Shown here: positions 44,971 to 53,118 of the stretch, piece by piece
Numbering within the stretch: the first letter of the stretch is position 1
How the letters are laid out: every line of letters begins with the position of its first letter
Assembly: GCF_000153165.2 (NCBI RefSeq)
Contig: NC_014472.1
Coordinates: 1,361,501 to 1,425,500 of the forward strand
Origin: Maribacter sp. HTCC2170
Lineage (GTDB): Bacteria; Bacteroidota; Bacteroidia; Flavobacteriales; Flavobacteriaceae
Length of the DNA stretch: 64,000 bases
Reading direction: 5' to 3'
Notes under the pieces: model-generated
Seen by the model: only the letters and a program-made list of their open reading frames with translations
Databases searched by the model: none
Told to the model about the DNA's origin: nothing
Program-made: the position numbers and the translations under genes

Positions 44971-45532
44971 CATATTCTGCGGCAACTTTCTCCAATTCTT
45001 TGTACCAATCTTCACCAAACTTTCTAATCAAAGCCTCTTTTACAAATTTAAACACTGGAACCTTGAGTTCTTTACCTAACGAACAGGCTGAATCACAAAT
45101 TTGCCATTTGTGGTAATTCACCGCTGTAAGTTCTGAATACTCCCTTACCCTTACTGGGTACAAATGACAAGAGACAGGCTTTTTCCAAGATACGGCCCCT
45201 TGATTATAAGCTTCCTCGATACCACATTTGGCCGTATTGTCATCACTATAAATCACATAAGCACATTCACTATTATTGATCAAAGTGGTTTCCCATTCAC
45301 CATCGTCACCTTTCACAAATGCTCCCTGCTCCTCAATTGCAGCAATACCCTCATCGCGAAGAAAGGGTTTTACATCTTTATATATGTCGACAAGGATTTC
45401 TGTTTCTTTATCCTCCAGCGGAGCACCGGCATTTCCATCAACACAACATGCGCCTTTGCAAGCACTAAGGTTACATACAAAATCGTTATCTATAATTTCC
45501 TCAGATACAATCGTCTTTCCCAGTTGGAACAT
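44960..45532 (-). CDS. DUF3109 family cysteine-rich protein
   Basis: The 190-aa cytoplasmic protein begins MFQLGKTIVSEEIIDNDFVC. It has the cysteine cluster CNLSACKGACCVDGNAG near residue 21 and a later CHLYPVRV motif, which fit a metal or Fe-S binding protein of the DUF3109/YkgJ-like type. It is common in Bacteroidota and its function is unknown. Its last codons overlap the 3' end of the sensor kinase gene by 11 bp, tail to tail. It diverges from the MarC gene. Confidence 0.87.
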   Translation of the reverse strand: MFQLGKTIVSEEIIDNDFVCNLSACKGACCVDGNAGAPLEDKETEILVDIYKDVKPFLRDEGIAAIEEQGAFVKGDDGEWETTLINNSECAYVIYSDDNTAKCGIEEAYNQGAVSWKKPVSCHLYPVRVREYSELTAVNYHKWQICDSACSLGKELKVPVFKFVKEALIRKFGEDWYKELEKVAAEYAKL

Positions 45533-45655
45533 TATATGCTATTTTTTGGTCAAAGATAGATCTAACTTCTTAAATGTTCGGATGATTTATTACTTCCGAG
45601 ATCCAAATACAGATTGATTAACGTAGATTTGTCGGCCATTTGAAAACTTATCACT

Positions 45656-46237
45656 ATGGAATTAAATTTAAACTTTAGGGAAATTGCAACATCGAGCATG
45701 GTTCTTTTTGCTGTAATAGATATAATAGGTAGTGTTCCCGTAATTATTGGGTTAAGAAAAAAGGTCGGGCATGTTCAATCTGAAAAAGCTTCGGTTGTAG
45801 CGGCAATTATAATGATCGCCTTTCTCTTTATTGGAGAAGAAATCTTGAAGTTGATAGGAATCGATGTTTATTCATTCGCTGTCGCGGGATCTTTTATTTT
45901 ATTTTTTCTTGCCATAGAAATGATCTTGGGCATTACACTTTATAAAAATGACGCTCCCGAAAGTGCCTCAATCGTACCAATTGCTTTCCCATTGATCGCT
46001 GGTGCTGGGACCATGACTTCTATTTTATCTTTAAGGGCTGAATTTCAGGTAGAAAACATTATTGTTGCAATATTGATAAACATTATCTTTGTATATATAG
46101 TTCTAAAATCCTCAAGTAAAATAGAAAAGGTACTAGGTAAGAACGGCATCAGTATCATAGAAAAAATATTCGGTGTGATTCTTCTTGCCATCGCGGTTAA
46201 ATTATTTGCTGCAAATATTAATGTGTTATTCAAATAG
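45656..46237 (+). CDS. MarC-family integral membrane protein
   Basis: The 193-aa protein has about six membrane helices. The family pattern is visible in LFAVIDIIGSVPVIIGLRKKVG near the N-terminus and AFPLIAGAGTMTSILSL in the second half. MarC proteins (UPF0056) were once linked to multidrug resistance, but no transport function is established. It is followed after 11 nt by a small membrane protein gene, so they probably form an operon. Confidence 0.9.
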   Translation: MELNLNFREIATSSMVLFAVIDIIGSVPVIIGLRKKVGHVQSEKASVVAAIIMIAFLFIGEEILKLIGIDVYSFAVAGSFILFFLAIEMILGITLYKNDAPESASIVPIAFPLIAGAGTMTSILSLRAEFQVENIIVAILINIIFVYIVLKSSSKIEKVLGKNGISIIEKIFGVILLAIAVKLFAANINVLFK

Positions 46238-46248
46238 ACAGATTACCA

Positions 46249-46452
46249 ATGAATAAAACCTTTATTCTTATATTGATTGTTCTGGCCATATTACTTATCG
46301 CCTACAATGTAACCTTAGTAGATTTCAACAACCCTTTTGAAGGAAATAGCTTCATTGCCCTTATAGGTATTTTGGCTGCTTTGTGCGCGATAGTCTTGTT
46401 GTTGATTTTTATGGTCTCAAAGAATATTCAAAAGAAAATAGATCAGGATTAA
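46249..46452 (+). CDS. Small two-helix membrane protein, hypothetical
   Basis: The 67-aa protein has hydrophobic segments at about residues 4-23 and 36-57, and a short basic tail (SKNIQKKIDQD). It is translationally close to marC (11 nt), so it may form a membrane complex with MarC; that is inference. Its stop codon overlaps the stop of the convergent S41 protease gene by 3 bp. No family was recognised. Confidence 0.68.
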   Translation: MNKTFILILIVLAILLIAYNVTLVDFNNPFEGNSFIALIGILAALCAIVLLLIFMVSKNIQKKIDQD

Positions 46453-48074
46453 TTTATCGCTTCTATTTTATCAGCTTCGGCCTGTTTTATCATCGGTCTA
46501 TCTAAATCTAAAACCTTTTTCAGCATTGCGTCCGCTGAACCCTTGATTTTTGCGTGGATGTTGGCCCCAAAAAGTTGTTCTGCCAAAGCCGCCTTTAAAT
46601 ACAGCTTTATTTGATCTTCAAAATCGTAGAAACTCATTTTTAATCCTCGAGCTACCGAATAATCTACAAATTTTTCGAAAAGAATATCATCTACCTTAAA
46701 GTCTCGAACGAACTCTGCTTCGTCAACATCATTAAATCTACTTCTATCTTCATCTAGATATTCAAATACAAAGAATGATAGAAACCCAAGGCTGTCCATA
46801 CTTTCTACCGCCTCTTCCTCATTAGTGCCTATCGGCACAAATACATCTGGAATAATACCGCCGCCGCCATAAACGATTCTGCCCTTCGGGGTTGTAAATT
46901 TTAACGAATCGGCCACTTTTATACTATCAACCGATACTAGTTCCCCGTTATGGTATCTGTCAGTAAATTTCTTATAATAATCTTTGTTCCCTTTTTCATA
47001 ATTTCGTTGAATACTTCGCCCAGTGGGGGTATAGTATCTTGAAACTGTCAAGCGTACTGCGGAACCGTCCCCCAGTTCCATTTCTCTTTGCACAAGACCC
47101 TTTCCAAAAGACCTTCTACCAACAATTGTACCTATGTCGTTATCTTGTAGTGCTCCGGCAATGATTTCACTTGCAGAAGCTGAACGTTCATTTATCAATA
47201 CGTAGACGGGCTTATCTTCAAAACTTCCCTTATCCGTGGCATAAATATTATCAATCTTACCTTTTTTGTTTTTTGTAAACAGTATTAATTTACCATCTTC
47301 CAAAAACTCATCGGCCATCTGCTCAGCAATTCCCAAATAGCCCCCAGGATTGTCCCTTAAATCCAAAGTAAGCTTCTTTGCTCCTTGCTTTCTCAGCTCC
47401 TTTAATGCTTTTTTAAACTCCTTAAATGTAGATTCGGCAAAACGATTTACTTTAATATAACCCATTGTTGGGGTCATCATAAAGTACGCCTCAACACTTT
47501 TAATAGGAACAACATCTCTCTTTATATTTACTTTAAAGGTTTTATCCTCACTTCTACGATAAACGGTGAGTTCAACATTGGACCCTCGTTCACCTTTAAG
47601 CTTTTCCACAATCTTTTCGCTTTCTAAATTCCGGCCAAACAGCGTGTCATTACCGGCCATTAGAATACGATCACCTGGTAAAATTCCTTTTAGGAAACTG
47701 GGGCCGTCGGTAACCGTTCTTATGACTGAAATCGTATCTTTGTACGGGTAAAAATTAACACCTATCCCAACAAAATCCCCTTTCATATTCTCTGAAACTT
47801 CATTCATATCCCGTTTTGGGATATAAACAGAATGTGGATCCAATTTTTCAAGAATATTGTTTACAGTAACATCAACAATACTATCGGTATCGATTTCATC
47901 TACATATTCGTAGTCTATGTAATCGATTAATCTATTTAGTTTGTCTTTTTTAGAGTTTGTGGTAAAAAGCTTTTCCGGCGAATCATTAAAATGAAGTTTC
48001 CCCCCGACAAATACTCCTAGTGCCAGAGCTGCGGCAATAATCGTTGGCAATATGTAATTGTGCTTTCTTTTCAC
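46449..48074 (-). CDS. Carboxy-terminal processing (S41) serine protease
   Basis: The 541-aa protein is membrane-anchored or exported (hydrophobic residues 9-25). It has a PDZ domain from about residue 95 (MKGDFVGIGVNFYPYKDTISV). The S41 catalytic dyad is Ser300 in NERSASASEIIAGAL and Lys325 in SFGKGLVQ. LDLRDNPGGYLGIA is the conserved oxyanion-region motif. It degrades or trims periplasmic proteins from the C-terminus. The start is a GTG that gives MKRKHNYILPT. It is followed after 12 nt upstream by a deaminase gene, so both may be co-transcribed (deaminase first). Confidence 0.94.
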   Translation of the reverse strand: MKRKHNYILPTIIAAALALGVFVGGKLHFNDSPEKLFTTNSKKDKLNRLIDYIDYEYVDEIDTDSIVDVTVNNILEKLDPHSVYIPKRDMNEVSENMKGDFVGIGVNFYPYKDTISVIRTVTDGPSFLKGILPGDRILMAGNDTLFGRNLESEKIVEKLKGERGSNVELTVYRRSEDKTFKVNIKRDVVPIKSVEAYFMMTPTMGYIKVNRFAESTFKEFKKALKELRKQGAKKLTLDLRDNPGGYLGIAEQMADEFLEDGKLILFTKNKKGKIDNIYATDKGSFEDKPVYVLINERSASASEIIAGALQDNDIGTIVGRRSFGKGLVQREMELGDGSAVRLTVSRYYTPTGRSIQRNYEKGNKDYYKKFTDRYHNGELVSVDSIKVADSLKFTTPKGRIVYGGGGIIPDVFVPIGTNEEEAVESMDSLGFLSFFVFEYLDEDRSRFNDVDEAEFVRDFKVDDILFEKFVDYSVARGLKMSFYDFEDQIKLYLKAALAEQLFGANIHAKIKGSADAMLKKVLDLDRPMIKQAEADKIEAIN

Positions 48075-48086
48075 TTCAAATCAAAA

Positions 48087-48530
48087 CTATTCAACAACTG
48101 ATTCTTCGATAACGGGCATATGAACCAAATCAACCCCTGCCTTTTCCAAAAATTCTAAACCAGAACCGTCTTTATAGGCCTTTTTATAAACCACACGTTT
48201 TATACCAGACTGGTGAATAAGCTTACTACACTCTCTGCAAGGTGAAAGGGTAATATACAGCGTGGCTCCTTCACAAGATTGGGTTGACGATGCTACTTTC
48301 GAAATAGCATTGGCTTCGGCATGAAGAACGTACCATTTGGTATAGCCTTCCTCGTCCTCACATACGTTTTCAAAACCAGTTGGCGTACCATTATATCCAT
48401 CCGAAATAATCATTCTATCTTTAACCACAATCGCCCCCACCTGCTTTCGTTCGCAAAAGGACAACTTTCCCCATTCCTGAGCCATTCGTAAATATGCCTT
48501 ATCGTATTTTTCTTGTTTGGTTTTCTTCAT
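48087..48530 (-). CDS. dCMP/cytidine deaminase family protein (ComEB-like)
   Basis: The 147-aa zinc enzyme has the HAEANAISKVA (His and catalytic Glu) motif and PCRECSKLIHQSGI (two Cys ligands). The N-terminal AYLRMAQEWGKLSFCERKQVGAIVVKDRMII is typical of the ComEB/dCMP deaminase type. It probably converts dCMP to dUMP for dTMP synthesis. It lies 12 nt upstream of the protease gene on the same strand. Confidence 0.92.
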   Translation of the reverse strand: MKKTKQEKYDKAYLRMAQEWGKLSFCERKQVGAIVVKDRMIISDGYNGTPTGFENVCEDEEGYTKWYVLHAEANAISKVASSTQSCEGATLYITLSPCRECSKLIHQSGIKRVVYKKAYKDGSGLEFLEKAGVDLVHMPVIEESVVE

Positions 48531-48594
48531 AAAATCACAAAACAGCTTTCATGGTAAAGGACTAATATACCTGCTTTAAAAAGGTTCAACAAAA

Positions 48595-48622
48595 CAATAG
48601 GCTAAATTTAACATAAGCCTAT
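48595..48622 (-). terminator. Possible terminator after the HupE/UreJ-like gene
   Basis: ATAGGCT (48597-48603) pairs with AGCCTAT (48616-48622) around a 12-nt AT-rich loop, followed on the minus strand by TTGTTTTGTTG. The stem overlaps the stop codon at 48619. It is a moderate-strength hairpin. Confidence 0.4.
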
Positions 48623-49203
48623 CTAGGGAACGTATCTATTAACATGGGTATTGTAATAAGCAGAATTAAAATCGAAGAAATTGCAATAAAATAGGTTTGT
48701 TTAAATTTTAGAACGGATTGCACAAGGTAAGCAACACATAATACTACCAATACAATCAAGACCTGTGACAATTCAATCCCAGTTGCAAAACCCAGTAATG
48801 GCGAAAGCTTTTCATCTTCCTCTGCCATAAGCATTTTAAAATAATTACTGAATCCAAAACCGTGAATCAGTCCAAAAAAAGCTGTTGCCAACATATGGAG
48901 TAAAATACTCTTGCTATTTTGATCAGATCGTATATAGAATAGATTGAAAATGGCGGTCAAGGCAATTGTCACTGGAATCAAGAACTCAATGAGTGCAACA
49001 TCAATCACCAAAACACCATACACCGACAAGGCCAAAGAAAGACAATGCGCAATAGTAAATATTGTCGCTAGTAACAATACCTTTTTCCAACTTTTAAAAG
49101 TGAAAGGTACACTCATCGCTGTTAAAAAAAGAATATGATCATAAGCGGCAAAATCCAATACATGGTTTAGGCCCAATTCTATATAAAATAAAAAACTATC
49201 CAT
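48619..49203 (-). CDS. HupE/UreJ-like family membrane protein
   Basis: The 194-aa protein has about six membrane helices. The N-terminal LNHVLDFAAYDHILFLTAMSVPFTFKSWKK and the central GLIHGFGFSNYFK with histidines are typical of the HupE/UreJ_2 (PF13795) group. Family members are often metal (nickel or cobalt) transporters, but this Bacteroidota subgroup is not functionally defined and no urease or hydrogenase genes are nearby. It lies 18 nt downstream of the TerB-DnaJ gene. Confidence 0.83.
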   Translation of the reverse strand: MDSFLFYIELGLNHVLDFAAYDHILFLTAMSVPFTFKSWKKVLLLATIFTIAHCLSLALSVYGVLVIDVALIEFLIPVTIALTAIFNLFYIRSDQNSKSILLHMLATAFFGLIHGFGFSNYFKMLMAEEDEKLSPLLGFATGIELSQVLIVLVVLCVAYLVQSVLKFKQTYFIAISSILILLITIPMLIDTFPR

Positions 49204-49221
49204 CTTTTTTATTGACTAAAT

Positions 49222-49959
49222 TTATGATATACCCCTCTCTTTTTGAATTTGTTCATAGGCTTTTTGTACTTCTTTAAACTTTTCCTCAGCTCCCTTCTTT
49301 ATTGCCTCGTTTTCAGTATTCACGCGATCAGGATGATATTTTTTGGCCATTGTCCTATAGGCTTTCTTAATTTCATCGTTTGTAGCGGTTTTATCTATCT
49401 CCAAAATCTTGTAAGCATTATCAGCCGATTTAATGAACATGGCCATAATACTTTCGAAATCTCGTATCGCTACTCGTAAATACCCGGCAATCTCACGAAT
49501 TTTAGATACTTCAGGATTACTGACAGACCCATCGGCCTGGGCTATCCCAAATAAGAAGTGCAATAATTGTAATCTTACCTCATACCTTGTTCTTTGATTT
49601 AGGTATGTGCATATTCGTTGTGCTGAAATCTCACGTTTTTTGTTGATATCATTGAAAGTCCTGAAAATAGCATTGGCTTTATCTTTTCCATAAGTAGCAA
49701 CAAAGTATTGCCGCACATAATCCATTTCACGCTGATTTACATTACCATCTGCCTTAATAACAATAGAACATAATGAGAGTAAATTCAATTCAAAATCAGC
49801 CGGAGTAACAGACTGTCTTGTCATATCTCCAAAAACAGTACTTGGCCCTTTACCTCCACCACTTAAGCTATCAAAAAAACTTCCAACGAGAAATCCCAGA
49901 ATTGCTCCTGAAAAACCGCGAATCGTAAATCCAATAAAGGCTGCAAACCATTTAATCAT
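49222..49959 (-). CDS. DjlA-like membrane-anchored TerB/DnaJ-domain co-chaperone
   Basis: The 245-aa protein has an N-terminal hydrophobic/glycine-rich anchor ([26 protein letters not shown]). A TerB-like acidic helical domain spans about residues 55-165 and includes [15 protein letters not shown] and [15 protein letters not shown]. The C-terminal J domain (about 178-243) has HPD in [10 protein letters not shown]. It should stimulate DnaK ATPase at the inner membrane. It precedes the HupE-like gene in the same orientation. Confidence 0.9.
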   Translation of the reverse strand: MIKWFAAFIGFTIRGFSGAILGFLVGSFFDSLSGGGKGPSTVFGDMTRQSVTPADFELNLLSLCSIVIKADGNVNQREMDYVRQYFVATYGKDKANAIFRTFNDINKKREISAQRICTYLNQRTRYEVRLQLLHFLFGIAQADGSVSNPEVSKIREIAGYLRVAIRDFESIMAMFIKSADNAYKILEIDKTATNDEIKKAYRTMAKKYHPDRVNTENEAIKKGAEEKFKEVQKAYEQIQKERGIS

Positions 49960-50095
49960 GCCCTAAATCAATTTTTTTGCCAAAGATATACTTTTACATC
50001 CCAATACAAGTGGTAACGAAAAGTTAAGGTAATCACACTAGCTACGACAAATTGGTTATCTTTGAAAACTTTTATAAATCGATAAAAAACAAAAT

Positions 50096-50506
50096 ATGTA
50101 TCCTCCTGAATTGGTAAAACCTATGAGAGACGACCTGGCTTCTGCTGGGTTTGAAGAATTATATACGGCTGAAGCAGTCGAGAGTGCCATTAAAAAAGAG
50201 GGCACGACCCTTGTTGTGGTTAACTCGGTATGTGGTTGTGCGGCTGCCAACGCTCGCCCTGCTGCCAAAATGAGTCTAATGAATGACAAAAAACCTGATT
50301 TTGCCGTTACGGTTTTTGCAGGCGTTGACACTGAAGCTGTTAATGCAGCTCGAGATTTAATGATTCCTTTTCCTCCTTCTTCGCCAAGTATGGCACTTTT
50401 TAAAGATGGTGAATTAGTTCATATGATCGAGAGGCATCATATTGAAGGAAGGCCGGCAGAAATAATTGCTGAAAATTTAACTGAAGCATATAACGAATTC
50501 TGTTAA
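50096..50506 (+). CDS. BrxA/BrxB-family bacilliredoxin
   Basis: The 136-aa YphP/YqiW-like (DUF1094) protein has the CGCAAANARPA redox-active segment near residue 46. The N-terminal MYPPELVKPMRDDLASAGFEEL and MALFKDGELVHMIERHHIEGR are highly conserved in the family. In firmicutes bacilliredoxins remove bacillithiol from proteins; Bacteroidota carry the homologue and may use bacillithiol or other thiols. It is monocistronic, ended by a strong terminator. Confidence 0.92.
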   Translation: MYPPELVKPMRDDLASAGFEELYTAEAVESAIKKEGTTLVVVNSVCGCAAANARPAAKMSLMNDKKPDFAVTVFAGVDTEAVNAARDLMIPFPPSSPSMALFKDGELVHMIERHHIEGRPAEIIAENLTEAYNEFC

Positions 50507-50530
50507 TCATTCTTCAAAAAAAGTTCTTAT

Positions 50531-50559
50531 AAAAACCACTCTTAAAAGAGTGGTTTTTT
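50531..50559 (+). terminator. Rho-independent terminator after the bacilliredoxin gene
   Basis: AAAAACCACTCTT pairs with AGAGTGGTTTTTT around a short AAA loop, 24 nt after the stop. Its T-tract overlaps the GTG at 50550 that would otherwise start the plsC frame, which argues for the later ATG. Confidence 0.9.
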
Positions 50560-50570
50560 ATTTTTGTAAT

Positions 50571-51308
50571 ATGCAAAAAATCATTGCCTATCCTCTTACT
50601 TTTCTATACTTCCTCTTGTTTGGATTGGCGCTTGCCATTTTTCACCCCATACAATGGATTTGTTTTAACGTTTTTGGTTACAATGCACATAGACTCAGTG
50701 TTGCTGCTTTAAACTGTGTTCTTATTAGATGCACCCATGTCTTGGGAACAACATATAAATTCAACAACTCACATAAGATACCTGCCGATAGACCTTTGAT
50801 CATGGTTTTGAACCACCAGAGCATGAACGATATTCCGCCCATTATTTGGTTCATGCGTAAGTACCATCCAAAATTTGTTAGTAAAATCGAGCTTGGTAAA
50901 GGGATCCCAAGTGTTTCTTACAATCTTAGGCACGGTGGTTCAGTCTTAATTGATAGAAAAGATAGCAAACAGGCTTTGATGCAAATTGCCAAACTTGGAA
51001 AGTATATTGAAAAACACGATAGAAGTGCTGTTATTTTTCCTGAAGGAACCAGAAGTAGAAATGGGCATCCAAAAAAATTCCAACCCACTGGATTAAAGAT
51101 TTTGATGAAAAATGCTCCTTCTGCTTTAATTGTACCGATTAGTATAAATAACTCCTGGGAAATGCTCCGATATGGCAAATTCCCATATGGATTGGGAAAT
51201 AGAATCACTTTTGATGTTCACCCACCTATAGAAAATGACGGTGATTTAGATGCAATAATTGCATTGGCAGAAGAAAAAGTAGTATCAGGCATTAACCTCC
51301 CAAAATGA
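50571..51308 (+). CDS. 1-acyl-sn-glycerol-3-phosphate acyltransferase (PlsC family)
   Basis: The 245-aa inner-membrane acyltransferase has an N-terminal helix (IAYPLTFLYFLLFGLALAIF). The catalytic motif is NHQSMND (HX4D) and the second motif is VIFPEGTRSRNG. It transfers acyl groups to lysophosphatidate in phospholipid synthesis. I take the ATG at 50571 (MQKIIAYPLTF) rather than the GTG at 50550, because the latter lies inside the terminator stem. It overlaps the following HD gene by 4 bp. Confidence 0.9.
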   Translation: MQKIIAYPLTFLYFLLFGLALAIFHPIQWICFNVFGYNAHRLSVAALNCVLIRCTHVLGTTYKFNNSHKIPADRPLIMVLNHQSMNDIPPIIWFMRKYHPKFVSKIELGKGIPSVSYNLRHGGSVLIDRKDSKQALMQIAKLGKYIEKHDRSAVIFPEGTRSRNGHPKKFQPTGLKILMKNAPSALIVPISINNSWEMLRYGKFPYGLGNRITFDVHPPIENDGDLDAIIALAEEKVVSGINLPK

Positions 51309-51964
51309 CAAATCAAGACATTATTGAGCAAACCAAAACCTTTGTTCAAAAGACATTACAAGGAGCTGAGGGCGGTCATGATTGGTTTCACATTCAAAGG
51401 GTATTTTTAAACGCTAAACAAATTGCCAAAACCGAAGAATCTAATGAATTAATTGTTTCCTTGGGCGCCTTATTACACGACATTGCTGATGCTAAATTTT
51501 ATGACGGTGATGAAACGGTAGGTCCAAAAATGGCCAAAGACTTTTTAAATTCTATCAACGTTGACCAAGATATTATAGATCAGGTTGTATATATCATCAA
51601 CAATATTTCATTCAAAAATAGTTTGTCAGAAAACCAAAATCAATTTAGTTCAATAGAACTTAGGATTGTACAGGATGCAGATCGACTAGATGCTATTGGG
51701 GCGATAGGAATCGCCAGGGCATTTAATTATGGTGGATTCAAAAATAGGGAGTTATATAACCCTGATATTGAACCAAATCTAAACTTATCGAAAGAGGAAT
51801 ACAAGAAATCGGCAGCCCCCACTATAAATCACTTTTACGAAAAGCTGCTTTTACTCAAAGAAAAAATGAATACTGTTGGTGGGAAAAATATGGCGCAGGA
51901 TAGACATGAATATATGCAGGGGTTTCTAGACCAATTCTACAAAGAATGGAATGGGGAATCTTAA
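51305..51964 (+). CDS. HD-domain phosphohydrolase (YpgQ-like)
   Basis: The 219-aa HD-superfamily protein has GGHDWFHIQRVF and LLHDIADAKFYDGDE, providing the metal-binding His/His-Asp. A further Asp lies in VQDADRLDAIGAIGIARAF, typical of the YpgQ/YedJ group. Characterised members of this type have nucleotide pyrophosphohydrolase or phosphatase activity; the substrate here is unknown. It starts at the overlapping ATGA with the acyltransferase gene, so the two are translationally coupled. Confidence 0.9.
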   Translation: MTNQDIIEQTKTFVQKTLQGAEGGHDWFHIQRVFLNAKQIAKTEESNELIVSLGALLHDIADAKFYDGDETVGPKMAKDFLNSINVDQDIIDQVVYIINNISFKNSLSENQNQFSSIELRIVQDADRLDAIGAIGIARAFNYGGFKNRELYNPDIEPNLNLSKEEYKKSAAPTINHFYEKLLLLKEKMNTVGGKNMAQDRHEYMQGFLDQFYKEWNGES

Positions 51965-51989
51965 TCATCATCGTGATTCATAGTATTAC

Positions 51990-53051
51990 TTAAAACAAGC
52001 TCATTTGACCTGTCTTAAACTGTTCATGCAGTTTTCTATTCAATGCCGGGAACTCCCTTTCTTTAAAATATGTTCGTTTTGCCAATCTAGCCAAATCATG
52101 TATTTGTTCAGCCACTTTACCCTCACCCCTACCTCTAATTCCTATTCTACTATCATTCAAAGTACCACCATGACAAGCTTTAATAAGGTTCAAGACTTTA
52201 TCTGCCCTATCGGGCATGGTCTTACGAATCCAATCAGTGAAAATATTGCCAATAGCCCCATTTAATCGCACGACCATCACTGCAAATGACAGTGCTCCAT
52301 TATCTGAAGCAGCTTTGGCCATTCCCATTATTTCATGACTGTTGATACCTGGGATTATGGGTGCCAACATTGCATTCACAGGTATTCCATTCCCAGATAA
52401 CACTCGAATCGTTTCCAAACGCTTTTTAATCGTTGCTGTTCGTGGCTCCAAAACTCTGCGCGTGTCTTCAGATAAGGTTGTGATTGATATATTGACGGCT
52501 ATTAATTGCTCTTTTGCCAATTCCTTTAAGATGTCCAGATCACGTAAAATCAAAGCGTTCTTGCTTATAATCCCGACAGGATGACGATACTTTAAAAACA
52601 CGCTTAGACATTCCCTTGTAATTTTGAATTTATTCTCCGCAGGCTGGTAGCAATCCGTATTTCCTGAAAGAACAATGGTCTCAGCCCTCCAGTTTTTATT
52701 TTTAATCTTTTCCTCCAACAATTTTGGAGCATCTCTCTTCACTAAAATCTGTTGTTCAAAATCCAATCCAGCCCCATATCCCCAGAATTCATGTGTATTT
52801 CTAGCATAACAATAAATACAACCGTGTTCACAGCCTTGATACGGATTTAAGGAATATTTCATACCCACGTCAATACTTGTAACTTTATTGACAACGGTTT
52901 TAGGAAAAATAGGAAGATAATTGGTCTTTAAACGATGGGAAGCTTCGCCTTCAATACGACAGAATTCAAGAAAATCATCTCGTAATTCATGCTTAAATTC
53001 AAAGAATTTATTTGAAACAAATTGCTGGGCACCCCTGCCCTTTGTATCCAT
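51990..53051 (-). CDS. PA0069-family radical SAM protein
   Basis: The 353-aa protein has the radical SAM cluster CEHGCIYCYARNTHEFWG near residue 75 (CxxxCxxC). A SPASM-like domain is not obvious. The N-terminal MDTKGRGAQQFVSNKF matches the PA0069 family start. The TTG four codons upstream is less likely than this ATG. The family is related to SplB-like proteins, but its reaction is unproven. It is convergent with the HD gene. Confidence 0.9.
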   Translation of the reverse strand: MDTKGRGAQQFVSNKFFEFKHELRDDFLEFCRIEGEASHRLKTNYLPIFPKTVVNKVTSIDVGMKYSLNPYQGCEHGCIYCYARNTHEFWGYGAGLDFEQQILVKRDAPKLLEEKIKNKNWRAETIVLSGNTDCYQPAENKFKITRECLSVFLKYRHPVGIISKNALILRDLDILKELAKEQLIAVNISITTLSEDTRRVLEPRTATIKKRLETIRVLSGNGIPVNAMLAPIIPGINSHEIMGMAKAASDNGALSFAVMVVRLNGAIGNIFTDWIRKTMPDRADKVLNLIKACHGGTLNDSRIGIRGRGEGKVAEQIHDLARLAKRTYFKEREFPALNRKLHEQFKTGQMSLF

Positions 53052-53118
53052 TTTCTTTTTCAAAATAGGATTTATTCCAAATTTATGGATTATTTCCTAT
53101 TCATGAATAATTATTTTA

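Noticed and set aside
45164-45617. Two overlapping plus-strand frames of 131 and 113 codons over the DUF3109 gene
   Set aside because: They are antisense to a conserved cysteine-rich gene and overlap each other in different frames.
50550-50570. GTG upstream of the acyltransferase as its start
   Set aside because: It lies in the stem of a clear terminator; the ATG at 50571 gives the normal family N-terminus.
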